This document shows, piece by piece, positions 53,719 to 62,356 of a DNA stretch of 64,000 bases. The notes below the pieces were generated by a model. It was not told where the DNA came from and searched no databases. It saw nothing but the letters and a program-made list of their open reading frames with translations. The DNA lies in assembly GCF_024359525.1 (NCBI RefSeq), contig NZ_JAKZEU010000004.1, forward strand, positions 124,001 to 188,000, in the 5' to 3' direction. Source of the DNA: Paracoccus albicereus. Lineage in GTDB: Bacteria; Pseudomonadota; Alphaproteobacteria; Rhodobacterales; Rhodobacteraceae. The position numbers were made by a program, and so were the translations under genes. Every line of letters begins with the position of its first letter. The first letter of the stretch is position 1.

Positions 53719-55419
53719 TCAGGAAGACAACGCGGCATAGACCGCGCCCATCGCGGTCAACTCGTCATGGCTGCCGATCTCGACGATCCGGCCTTGCTGC
53801 ATCACCACGATCCTGTCGGCATTGCGGATCGTGCCAAGCCGGTGCGCGATGACCAGCGTCGTCCGCCCTTGCGACAGGGCGTCCAGGGCCGACTGAATCT
53901 CACGCTCGGTCTGGCTGTCGAGCGCGCTGGTCGCCTCGTCCAGGATCAGGATCGGCGGGTTCTTCAGAAAGGCCCGAGCGATGGCCACCCGCTGCTTCTG
54001 GCCGCCCGACAGCATCACGCCTCGCTCACCGACGATGGTATCCAGCCCTTCGGGCAGCGAGGCGATCAGGCCGGTCAGTTGCGCCTGCGAAGCAGCCGCG
54101 AGGATCTCGTCGTCGCTCGCCCCCAGCTTGCCGTAGGCGATGTTGTCGCGAAGGCTGCCGCCGAACAGGAACACGTCCTGACTGACCAACCCGATCTGGC
54201 GGCGCAGACTGTTCAGCCGGATGTCGCGCAGCTCCATCCCATCAACGACGATCCGGCCCTGCGTCGGCTCGTAGAACCGCGGCAGAAGCGCCAGAAGGCT
54301 GGTCTTTCCGGCCCCTGAATGGCCGACAAAAGCGATCGTCTCGCCCGCGCGGATGTCGATGTCGATGTCCTGCAGGATCGGTCGTCCCTCGTCGTAGGCA
54401 AAGCCCACATGCTCGAACCGGATATCACCGCGCAGGGCCGGGGCTTCGACGGCATCAGGGCTGTCGGCGATTTCGGGCTCGGTCGACAGAAGTTCCTGAT
54501 AGCGACGGAAACCGGCGATGCCGCGCGGATAGGTCTCGATCACGGCGGCGATCTTTTCCAGCGGGCGGTAGAAGACAGCGACCAGCAGAAGGAAACCGAC
54601 AAAGCCGCCGGTCGTCAGGTTGCCGGTGATGACGAAGCCGGCGCCGACGACCATCACCACGACCTGCACCAGCCGCAGCCCCATGTATTGCAGGGCCGAG
54701 GACACCGCCATGACGCGATAGGCGTCAAGCTTGGCCTGCCGGTAGCGGCTGTTGTCGCCGGCGAACAGGTGGCTTTCGTGGCTTTCGTTGGCGAAGGATT
54801 GAACGATGCGGACGCCGCCCAGGGCCTCTTCCAGGCGCACGTTGAAATCGCCGACCCGGGAATAGATCGCACGCCATGTCCGGGTCATGCGACCGCCATA
54901 AACGATGACCAGCGCCAGCATCGCGGGCACGATCAGGGCGACGATGTAGGCAAGCTGCGGGTTGATCCAGAACATCAGGACGAAGGCGCCGACGAAGGTC
55001 ATGATGGCGATGAAGGCGTCTTCGGGGCCGTGATGGGCCACCTCGCCGATCTCTTCCAGATCACGTGTCACCCGTGCGACCAGCTTGCCGGTACGGGCAC
55101 GATCATACCAGCGCCAGGAGAGCCGCGTCAGATGGTCGAAGGCACGGGCGCGCATCTCGGTCTCGATGTTGATGCCCAGCATGTGGCCCCAGTAGGTCAC
55201 CACGGTCAGCAGACCCGCATTGATCGCGTAAAGGACCAGCAGACCGATCGCGGCAAGGATCGTCAGCGTCCAGTCGCCCTGTGGCAGCAGGTCGTCGATG
55301 AAGAAGGTGACGGCCAGCGGAAAGGCAAGCTCGAGCAGGCCCGAGAGGACCGCGCAGCCGAAATCCAGCCAGAAGAGACCCATGAAGGGACGGTAATAGG
55401 AAAAGAAATCGCGCAGCAT
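53719..55419 (-). CDS. exporter-fold ABC transporter (fused permease-ATPase half)
   Basis: A 566-residue half-transporter with six helices and a C-terminal ATPase. Walker A IAFVGHSGAGKTSLLALLPR, Q-loop region IGLVSQDVFLFGGSLRDNIA, signature MLSGGQKQRVAIARAFLKNP, Walker B LILDEATSALDSQTEREIQS. It has the exporter architecture (lipid, drug or siderophore transport), not the importer type. It follows the siderophore uptake operon on the same strand after 39 bases, so a role in siderophore or iron handling is likely but not proven. It would work as a homodimer, since no second half is present. Confidence 0.9.
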   Translation of the reverse strand: MLRDFFSYYRPFMGLFWLDFGCAVLSGLLELAFPLAVTFFIDDLLPQGDWTLTILAAIGLLVLYAINAGLLTVVTYWGHMLGINIETEMRARAFDHLTRLSWRWYDRARTGKLVARVTRDLEEIGEVAHHGPEDAFIAIMTFVGAFVLMFWINPQLAYIVALIVPAMLALVIVYGGRMTRTWRAIYSRVGDFNVRLEEALGGVRIVQSFANESHESHLFAGDNSRYRQAKLDAYRVMAVSSALQYMGLRLVQVVVMVVGAGFVITGNLTTGGFVGFLLLVAVFYRPLEKIAAVIETYPRGIAGFRRYQELLSTEPEIADSPDAVEAPALRGDIRFEHVGFAYDEGRPILQDIDIDIRAGETIAFVGHSGAGKTSLLALLPRFYEPTQGRIVVDGMELRDIRLNSLRRQIGLVSQDVFLFGGSLRDNIAYGKLGASDDEILAAASQAQLTGLIASLPEGLDTIVGERGVMLSGGQKQRVAIARAFLKNPPILILDEATSALDSQTEREIQSALDALSQGRTTLVIAHRLGTIRNADRIVVMQQGRIVEIGSHDELTAMGAVYAALSS

Positions 55420-55458
55420 CGGTCTGGGACGGGTCTCCGGGTTGGGAAAGTGGCTGCT

Positions 55459-56226
55459 TCAGGCGGGCACGGCGACCGGCAGGCCGTCATCGCGGATCAG
55501 GACGTCCATAGGCAGGCCATAGATTTCCCGCAAGGCGGCGGGTCGCATCAGGTCGGCCGGGCTTCCCTGCATTGCCAGCCGTCCGGCTTTCAGCGCCACG
55601 ATGTGATCGCAGTACCGCGCGGCCATGTTCACGTCGTGCAGGACGATGATCGCGCTGCGGGACTGGTCTTGGCACATCCGGCGCACCAGTGACAGCACCT
55701 CGACCTGGTGGGCGACATCCAGGGCCGAGATCGGCTCGTCCAGCAGCAGCGTATTGGCCTGCTGGGCCACCATCATCGCAAGCCAGACGCGCTGACGCTC
55801 GCCACCGGACAAGGTGTCGACCAGGCGGTCGGCGAAATCGGTGACCGCGCATTCCTCCAGCGCCTCGGCGACGGCGGCGTGATCGCGCGGACCGAACCGG
55901 CCAAGCGCGCCGTGCCACGGATAGCGACCAAGCGCGACAAGTTCGCGCACGATCATCCCTTCGGCAGGCGGCGTCGTCTGCGGCAGAAATGCCAGCCGCC
56001 GCGCGTAGTCGCGAGCGTTCCAGTCGATCAGCGCCCGGCCCTCGAACGCGATATGACCGGTGCCGTCGATCTGGCGGGCGAGTGTCTTTAGCAGCGTGGA
56101 CTTGCCCGACCCGTTGTGGCCGATCAGTGCGGTCACCCGCCGCGGCGGAAGCTCCATCGTCAGATCGTGCAGCAGCCGGCGCCCCGGAACATCAACGGAC
56201 AGGTTGCGGATCGCGAACAGGCTCAT
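55459..56226 (-). CDS. iron-siderophore ABC transporter ATP-binding protein (FhuC-like)
   Basis: A 255-residue ATPase of the ferric-siderophore importer. Walker A LIGHNGSGKSTLLKTLARQI, signature DTLSGGERQRVWLAMMVAQQ, Walker B LLLDEPISALDVAHQVEVLS, and H-loop IVLHDVNMAARYCDHIVAL. Its start overlaps the permease stop (ATGA at 56223-56226). It powers the fused permease and FhuD-like protein in this operon. Hydroxamate preference is not shown. Confidence 0.92.
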   Translation of the reverse strand: MSLFAIRNLSVDVPGRRLLHDLTMELPPRRVTALIGHNGSGKSTLLKTLARQIDGTGHIAFEGRALIDWNARDYARRLAFLPQTTPPAEGMIVRELVALGRYPWHGALGRFGPRDHAAVAEALEECAVTDFADRLVDTLSGGERQRVWLAMMVAQQANTLLLDEPISALDVAHQVEVLSLVRRMCQDQSRSAIIVLHDVNMAARYCDHIVALKAGRLAMQGSPADLMRPAALREIYGLPMDVLIRDDGLPVAVPA

Positions 56227-58196
56227 CGCGGCGACCTCATCATCAGCCATATAAGCCACGGCGCACCGATCAGTGATGCGAAGAGGCCAAGCGGCAGCTC
56301 ATAGGGAAATCCGGCCATGCGAGCGCCGAAATCGGCGGCGAGCATCAGGCCCGCGCCGATCAGCGCCGCGCCGGTCACGTGATCGACCGGGCGGGCCAGA
56401 CCGATGCGCCGCGCCATGTGCGGGGCCATCAGCCCGACGAAGGACAACGGCCCGACCAGCATCGTCGCGGCGCCGGTGGCGATGCCGGCCAGCAGGATCA
56501 GCGACAGTCGCGCCCGCCCGAGCGGCAGTCCCAGCCCTGAAGCGACCTCGCTCCCCAGGGGCAGGACGCCGAGCCAACGGGTCATTCCCAGCGATGCCGT
56601 CCACAGGATCAGCGCGACCGATGCCAACGCCATCGCCGCAGGCATTCCGACGCCCGAGGACGAGCCGCTGAGCCAGCCAAGGATCGCCCAGGATCGGGCA
56701 TCGCCGATCGCCATCATCGCCGACAGAACGGCGGCCGACAGCGCCGACACCGCGATCCCGGCCAGCAGGATGCGCTCTGCCGGCATGTCGCGACGGGCGG
56801 TGAAGCTTGCGACCAGCGCCAGAGCCAGCGCGGCCCCGATCATCGCGCCTGCGCCGAGCGCGACGGCACCCGGCGCGGCGACCGCAAAGACGACGGTCGC
56901 GTAGCCCAGGGAAGCGCCGCCCGAGACGCCCAGCACCTCGGGTGAGGCAAGCGGGTTGGCGGTCAGCCGCTGCAGGATCGCCCCGGCAAGCGCCAACGCG
57001 GCGCCGGCTGCGGCGGCGGCGATCAGCCGCGGCGCGCGCAGGGGCAGGAAGTCGCGGAAACTCTGCCAGTCGAGCACCGCCCATCCGCCCGGCACGCGCC
57101 CGATCCAGATGAGGATCATGGCCAGAAGGACCAGCGCGATGGCCAGCGCCACAAGAACCGTGCCGGGCCGGCGCAGACGGGGGGCCGACCCTTCGGCCGC
57201 CTCTGTTCCGGGCGGGGTCGAGCCGCGCAGGCGCGGCAGCAGCCAGATCAGCAGCGGACCACCGATCAGCCCGGTGACCGCGCCTGTGGGAAACATCTCG
57301 CCGCTCTGCCCCGCCACGGCCAGCACGACGCCATCGCAGACCGACAGGATCAGCGCCCCGATCAGCGGCGATAGCGCCAGCCGCTGGCCGATCGTCCGCG
57401 CGCCCATGCTGCGCGCAAGGGCCGGTGCGGCGAGCCCGACGAACGCGATCAGCCCCAGTTCGGCCGAGACGCTGGCCGCAAGCCAGACCGAAACCGCGAC
57501 AGCAGCAAGGCGCACCAGCGCGACGTTGAGGCCGATGCCTCGCGCCCCTTCGGACCCCAGGGAAAGCACCCGCAGCGGACGCGCCAGTGCCGCAGCACCC
57601 AGACCGCCGACCGTCAGGACGGTCGTCAGCGCACGCACACCGGACCAATCCTGCTGGACCAGCGAGCCACCGTTCCAGATCACCAGCGACAGCAGATACT
57701 GTCCCTCGGCCAACGTCACCGCTGTCGCGACCGCACTGGCGGTCAGGCCAATCAGCATCCCGGCGATCACCATCGTCACAGGCGCGAAGTCTCGCCTTGC
57801 CCCGATGCCCAGAACGAGGGCCGCCGCCAGAGTTGCCCCGGCCATTGCAAAAGGCCATCGCCCGTAGGCCAGCAATCCCGGTGCATGGATTGTCGCCAGC
57901 ACCAGCGCCAACTGCGCGCCCGACGAGATGCCCAGCGTCGTCGGATCGGCGACCGGATTTCGAAGAACTGCCTGCAGCATCGCGCCTGACAGACCTAGAC
58001 AGGCTCCCGCCAACAAGGCGATGAACCCGCGCGGCATCAGCCCGAAGGCAAGGCGGATCTGGTCGAGGTCCATCGCGCCGGGCGAAAAAGGCAGCGCGGG
58101 CCACAGCGGCAATGGCAGAAGCTGCAGCGCTGCGGCAAGCCACAGCGTCAGCGCAACCAGCCCGGCTGCCGGCAAAAGGATGCGAGGATGCGTCAT
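56223..58196 (-). CDS. fhuB: fused iron-siderophore ABC permease (FhuB type)
   Basis: A 657-residue permease with two tandem BtuC-like halves, as in FhuB. First half: LDQIRLAFGLMPRGFIALLA, ACLGLSGAMLQAVLRNPVAD and PTTLGISSGAQLALVLATI. Second half: ILQRLTANPLASPEVLGVSG and GASLGYATVVFAVAAPG. Each half has about ten helices. The ATG at 58196 overlaps the binding-protein stop; an upstream frame has no such signal. It moves the ferric siderophore handed over by the FhuD-like protein. Confidence 0.92.
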   Translation of the reverse strand: MTHPRILLPAAGLVALTLWLAAALQLLPLPLWPALPFSPGAMDLDQIRLAFGLMPRGFIALLAGACLGLSGAMLQAVLRNPVADPTTLGISSGAQLALVLATIHAPGLLAYGRWPFAMAGATLAAALVLGIGARRDFAPVTMVIAGMLIGLTASAVATAVTLAEGQYLLSLVIWNGGSLVQQDWSGVRALTTVLTVGGLGAAALARPLRVLSLGSEGARGIGLNVALVRLAAVAVSVWLAASVSAELGLIAFVGLAAPALARSMGARTIGQRLALSPLIGALILSVCDGVVLAVAGQSGEMFPTGAVTGLIGGPLLIWLLPRLRGSTPPGTEAAEGSAPRLRRPGTVLVALAIALVLLAMILIWIGRVPGGWAVLDWQSFRDFLPLRAPRLIAAAAAGAALALAGAILQRLTANPLASPEVLGVSGGASLGYATVVFAVAAPGAVALGAGAMIGAALALALVASFTARRDMPAERILLAGIAVSALSAAVLSAMMAIGDARSWAILGWLSGSSSGVGMPAAMALASVALILWTASLGMTRWLGVLPLGSEVASGLGLPLGRARLSLILLAGIATGAATMLVGPLSFVGLMAPHMARRIGLARPVDHVTGAALIGAGLMLAADFGARMAGFPYELPLGLFASLIGAPWLIWLMMRSPR

Positions 58197-59101
58197 GCCA
58201 GCCCTGTGGGTCCCGCCTCGAACGCGTCGGCCATAAGACGGGCGAAGCGCAGGGCTGCTGGCACAGCCCCATAGGGATTGACGTCGGCAAGTTGATAGAC
58301 GCGACCCTCTGCGACCGGCGGCAAGGCCTGCCACAGAACACTGCGCGACAGGCCCCGGCGCGCCTCGACAGGGATCTGACCCACGATGACCAGACGCGCG
58401 TCCGGCATCGCCGCCAATTCCTCGATCGGGACGGGGGCGAGAAAGCTGAACCGTGTCGCCGCCGTCCAGGCATTGGTCAGACCCAGCCGCCCCAGCGTAT
58501 CGCCGAACAGGCTGTCGAAGCCGAAGGCGCGCAGATGCCGCGCATCGCCGATATTGACCAGGCAGACCGCCCGATCTGCATAGGGCGCAAGGCGGAGGGA
58601 CAATTCCCGCAACTCTTCCTCAGACCGCTCGATCGCGCGTCTACCTGCGTGGGGGTCCTCGACGGCGTCCGCCATGGTATGCAGTGCAACGAAAGCCTTG
58701 GGCAGGGGCGGCTCGCCCGGCGCGTAGAAAGGCAGGTTCAGAACCGGGGCCAGTGTCCGCAGCCGGCTTTCATATTGCGTGTAATAGGGCGAGGTCAGGA
58801 TCAGGTCGGGACGCGTCAGCTGCAGCAGCTCGAAATTCGGCGATCCCCGCAGGCCCAGATCGACGACACCTTCAGGGATCGCGGGACTGACAGCATCCTC
58901 GCGAAAGCGGATCAGTTCGCAGGCGGCGACGGGCATATGACCGATGGCGACGGCTGTTTCCAGCATCGCCCAGTCGATGGCGGCAAGGCGAGGGCCGGTT
59001 CGCGCGGCGCGCACAGGCAAAGCCGCCGCCAGCAACATGCCGGCGGCGGTCAGAACGGTGCGACGGTCGGGCCAGAGGGAGCAGGCCCCTGGTCTCACCA
59101 T
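58193..59101 (-). CDS. iron-siderophore substrate-binding protein (FhuD-like)
   Basis: A 302-residue class-III periplasmic binding protein. The N-terminus has a Tat-like signal, DRRTVLTAAGMLLAAALPVR (RR plus hydrophobic stretch). The mature part shows RLAAIDWAMLETAVAIGHMP, GLRGSPNFELLQLTRPDLIL, and FEAGPTGLA at the C-terminus. It delivers a ferric siderophore to the permease encoded next. Its start overlaps the receptor stop by seven bases, and its stop overlaps the permease start. Ligand unknown. Confidence 0.88.
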   Translation of the reverse strand: MVRPGACSLWPDRRTVLTAAGMLLAAALPVRAARTGPRLAAIDWAMLETAVAIGHMPVAACELIRFREDAVSPAIPEGVVDLGLRGSPNFELLQLTRPDLILTSPYYTQYESRLRTLAPVLNLPFYAPGEPPLPKAFVALHTMADAVEDPHAGRRAIERSEEELRELSLRLAPYADRAVCLVNIGDARHLRAFGFDSLFGDTLGRLGLTNAWTAATRFSFLAPVPIEELAAMPDARLVIVGQIPVEARRGLSRSVLWQALPPVAEGRVYQLADVNPYGAVPAALRFARLMADAFEAGPTGLA

Positions 59102-61179
59102 TGATAGGCGACCTTGGCGCTGACATTGCGCCCTTCGCCGTATGAGCAATAGGAAAAGCCGCAGGCGCTGACATAGACCTCGTCGGTGAGGTTATTGACG
59201 TTCAGCGACATCTTGACGTTACCGCGCTGGTACCCCGCCGCCAGGTCAACCAGCGCAACCGAGTCCAGTTCGGCCGAATTCGCGGCGTCGATGAACCGTT
59301 CACCGATGTAGCGGACACCGCCACCGACGCGCAGGCCGTTGTCAAACTCGCGGTCCAGCCACAGGCTCGCGAGGTGGTTGGGCGCATCCTGCAATTCGTT
59401 ACCGTCAAGAGGATCGCCCGCCGGCGCGACCTGCTCGGTCTTGTTGTAGGCGTAGCCTCCGCGCAGTCTCCAGCCTTCGGCCAGTTCGGCTGTTGCCTCC
59501 AGTTCGAAGCCGCGCGATCTGACCTCTCCGATCTGGCGGAAGCCCGAGACTCCGCCCTCCAGGACGGTGCGGTTCACGTTGGTCTGACGCAGGTCGTAGA
59601 TTGCCGCCGTGATCAGGCCGTCGAATGCGGTCGGTTCGTACTTCACGCCGATCTCAAGCTGTTCGCCTTCGGTCGGCAGCAAGGCGTCGCCCTCGATGTT
59701 CTGCCCTGCCTGCGGATCGAAGGACGTCGCATAGCTGAGATAGGGGTTCACGCCATTGTCCATGACGTAACCCAGGCCGACGCGGCCCGTGACCTTATTG
59801 TCCTTGTATTCGGACACAGAGCCGTAGCGTTCGCCATACTGCTCGACCCAATCATAGCGCAGACCCAGCGACCCACGCCAATTGCCGTACTCGATCTCAT
59901 CCTGCGCATAGACACCGACCTGTCGCAGCGTGGAATCGCCGGCATTCGGCTCACCGAAGAACGTCCGCCCGCCGGCGTCGTAATTGGGGTCGCGGAAGTT
60001 CAGGTCGGTTGCGGTGCCGAACTGGCTGCTTTCGAAAGCGTCGTAGCTGCGGATGTCGGCGCCAAACAGCAGCCGATGGACGGCTTGACCCGTCGTGACC
60101 TCGCCCGACAGCCGAGTGTCTAGGCTGATCGTGTCGCTGTCCTCGCTCTGGCGGCTGGACCCGCGGCTGAACGTATCCGCACCGGTCACGCCGATGGCGT
60201 AGGTGCTGCGATACTGCCAGTCCAGGGTCTCGTAGCGGAAGCCCTGGCTCAGCGTCCAACCATTGGCGAGTTCGTGGTTCAGCTCGATGCTGACACTACC
60301 TGCCTCCCGGTCGCTGTCGTCCCAGTCCTTCTGGCCGGTGTAAAGTTCGCGCAGATATTCGCCATCCTCGATCTGGGTCAGCGCGAAGGGCACGCCCGTC
60401 GGAGAAGACGGCGCATCCTTGGTATAGTTCGCCATGAAGTCGACGGTCGTTGCGGCGTCGGGTCGCCACCGCAGGGCGCCGGCAAGGTATCCGCCCTTGT
60501 TGGTCAGATCGTCGATCTGCGTGCTTTCGTCGCGGCCGATCCCGGTCAGGCGGTAGGAGAGCGTGTCGGTCCCCGCGCGGTTGACGTCAAAGAACACCTG
60601 TCCACTGCCGTTGCTGTCATAACCGACGCCCGCTTCGGCGAAATCGTAATCCTGCGCGCGCTTCTGGACCATGTTGATCACGCCCAGCGGCGAGCCAGCC
60701 CCGTAAAGCGCAGATGATGGGCCGCGCAAGACCTCGATCTGCTGAAGGCCGTAAAGCTCCTGCGCGATGGCACCGAAGAAGCGGCCCTGGCGCAGTCCGT
60801 TTACATACTGCGCGTTGTCGGCCTTGAAGCCGCGAATGTAGGGCGTGTCGAAACGCGGATCGATTCCGAACGGCTCGGCCAGAACGCCCGCGGTATATCC
60901 AAGCGCCTGGCCCAGATTCTCGCTGCCCTGCGCTTCGATCTGCTCGGTCGTGACGACCGATACGGATTGCTGCATCTCGGCGATGGGCGTGTCCGATTTC
61001 GTTGCGGCTTGCGAATAATCGCTGACGAAACCCTCTGGCTGGACCGAGGTATCGGTCGTCGCCGTCAGCGTGATCGGGTCAAGGACGATCGGGGCTTGAG
61101 GCTCTTGCGCGGTCGTGGCGGTGGCAACGGCGATCGCACTGGCACCGGCAAGCAGCGTGATCCGGAAATTGTAACGCAT
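59095..61179 (-). CDS. TonB-dependent siderophore receptor
   Basis: A 694-residue outer-membrane receptor. Signal peptide FRITLLAGASAIAVATATTA, then the TonB-box-like PIVLDPITLTATTDTS. The plug domain is SDTPIAEMQQSVSVVTTEQI, GQALGYTAGVLAEPFGID, and IEVLRGPSSALYGAGSPLGV. The barrel ends in a TonB-receptor C-terminal SAKVAYQW. Receptors of this type (ferrichrome/ferrioxamine-like) import ferric siderophores. No siderophore synthesis genes are present, so it may take up foreign siderophores. The ATG at 61179 starts a clean signal peptide. First gene of a five-gene operon. Confidence 0.93.
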   Translation of the reverse strand: MRYNFRITLLAGASAIAVATATTAQEPQAPIVLDPITLTATTDTSVQPEGFVSDYSQAATKSDTPIAEMQQSVSVVTTEQIEAQGSENLGQALGYTAGVLAEPFGIDPRFDTPYIRGFKADNAQYVNGLRQGRFFGAIAQELYGLQQIEVLRGPSSALYGAGSPLGVINMVQKRAQDYDFAEAGVGYDSNGSGQVFFDVNRAGTDTLSYRLTGIGRDESTQIDDLTNKGGYLAGALRWRPDAATTVDFMANYTKDAPSSPTGVPFALTQIEDGEYLRELYTGQKDWDDSDREAGSVSIELNHELANGWTLSQGFRYETLDWQYRSTYAIGVTGADTFSRGSSRQSEDSDTISLDTRLSGEVTTGQAVHRLLFGADIRSYDAFESSQFGTATDLNFRDPNYDAGGRTFFGEPNAGDSTLRQVGVYAQDEIEYGNWRGSLGLRYDWVEQYGERYGSVSEYKDNKVTGRVGLGYVMDNGVNPYLSYATSFDPQAGQNIEGDALLPTEGEQLEIGVKYEPTAFDGLITAAIYDLRQTNVNRTVLEGGVSGFRQIGEVRSRGFELEATAELAEGWRLRGGYAYNKTEQVAPAGDPLDGNELQDAPNHLASLWLDREFDNGLRVGGGVRYIGERFIDAANSAELDSVALVDLAAGYQRGNVKMSLNVNNLTDEVYVSACGFSYCSYGEGRNVSAKVAYQW

Positions 61180-61239
61180 GGTGACTGTCCCCATTGATGT
61201 TGGCCAGAAACTGACTAAAACACTTGGAGAAGTCAATTG

Positions 61240-61258
61240 GCCGACTGAATAAGTCGGC
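61240..61258. promoter_or_regulatory. inverted repeat between receptor and SIP genes (iron regulator site candidate)
   Basis: Arms GCCGACT and AGTCGGC around GAATA. A second, looser repeat TGACT/AGTCA spans 61212-61235. Both sit in the 117-base divergent region, where an iron-responsive repressor (Fur, Irr or RirA type) would bind. The sequence does not match a classic Fur box. Confidence 0.4.
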
Positions 61259-61296
61259 TATCTTTTCCGCCAGCTTGGGACAGGGGAGAAAGACCG

Positions 61297-62325
61297 ATGG
61301 GAGCAATTCAGGCGGCGCATGTCGGGCTTCACTTCGACCGGCTTCTTGCCGCGCTCGAGCCACTGGCGACGGTTCTAGAGTCGCGCTTCGACCGTAGTGC
61401 AGACGGCGATGCCAGCGTCGCATGGTCGGATGGTCGGGTGACCCTGTCTGCCGCAGCAGGGGAATCGCGGATGACGCTGCGCGCTGCCAGCGAGGCAAAG
61501 CTCGCCAATCTTCGCGAGGCGGTCGGTTACTATGCGCAGGAAGCAGGCGTGGCCGCACGGATCACGTGGCAGGCAGGTCGTCCGGTCGGGCTGCCCGGCA
61601 ACATGATGCTGGCACGGATCATGGATAACCGTCAGATCTCTCCATCCTTCCGTCGGCTTCGCCTCTCCGGCGATTTCAGCCACTTCGCGACCGGCGCGCC
61701 GCATTTCCGGCTGAACTTCGGTCCTGCCGGCGCTGACCTGCCGCATTGCGACGAGACCGGAACGACATTCTGGCCAGGCGGCATGGCGGCGTGGCATCGC
61801 CCGCCCTACACCGTCCGCGCGATGGACACCTCATGCCGCTGGATCGATGTCGATATCGTCCTGCACGAAGGTGGTCGCGTCACCGACTGGCTTTCGACCT
61901 GCCAGGTTGGCGAACAGGTCGCGCTGACCGGTCCGGGCGGCAAGGCCCCGGGCGTCGCCGACTGGATCGGCTATGTCGGTGACGAGACCGCCATGCCCGT
62001 CATCGCCCAGGCACTCACCCGGCTGTCACCCAAGACCAGGGGCGCAGTCCGATTGCTGGTACCCGATCCCCGTGATCGGCAGACGCTGGACCATCCGGAC
62101 GGTGTCGAGATCGAGTGGCTGACCCACGATATGGGTCTCGGGCTTTCGGACGCCGTGATGGGGCTGGAGGTCCCGCAAGGCTGTCGGCACGTCTTCGTTG
62201 CGGGCGAGCGACATGAGATCGACAGGGCTAGGACCCACTTGCTCGCGCAGGGCCTATCGAAGACCGAATTTCAGGCTGCGGCCTACTGGCTGGCCCCCGA
62301 TCCGGCTGTGGCGCCGGCAGCCTGA
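61297..62325 (+). CDS. siderophore-interacting ferric reductase with DUF2218 N-terminal domain
   Basis: A 342-residue flavin-type siderophore reductase. Residues 1-95 are a DUF2218-like domain (LANLREAVGYYAQEAGVAAR near 75). The rest is a SIP domain: SPSFRRLRLSGDFSHF, HRPPYTVRAMDTSCRWIDVD (FAD-binding RxYTxR-like PYTVR), VALTGPGGKAPGVADWIGYV, GDETAMPVIAQALTRLSP, and the C-terminal VFVAGERHEIDRARTHLL and AAAYWLAP. It releases iron from ferric siderophores using a reduced pyridine nucleotide or ferredoxin. Divergent from the receptor, so likely iron-regulated together. Confidence 0.9.
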   Translation: MGAIQAAHVGLHFDRLLAALEPLATVLESRFDRSADGDASVAWSDGRVTLSAAAGESRMTLRAASEAKLANLREAVGYYAQEAGVAARITWQAGRPVGLPGNMMLARIMDNRQISPSFRRLRLSGDFSHFATGAPHFRLNFGPAGADLPHCDETGTTFWPGGMAAWHRPPYTVRAMDTSCRWIDVDIVLHEGGRVTDWLSTCQVGEQVALTGPGGKAPGVADWIGYVGDETAMPVIAQALTRLSPKTRGAVRLLVPDPRDRQTLDHPDGVEIEWLTHDMGLGLSDAVMGLEVPQGCRHVFVAGERHEIDRARTHLLAQGLSKTEFQAAAYWLAPDPAVAPAA

Positions 62326-62356
62326 ACCTACTCGGGGACCCCCAGAATTCACGCTG

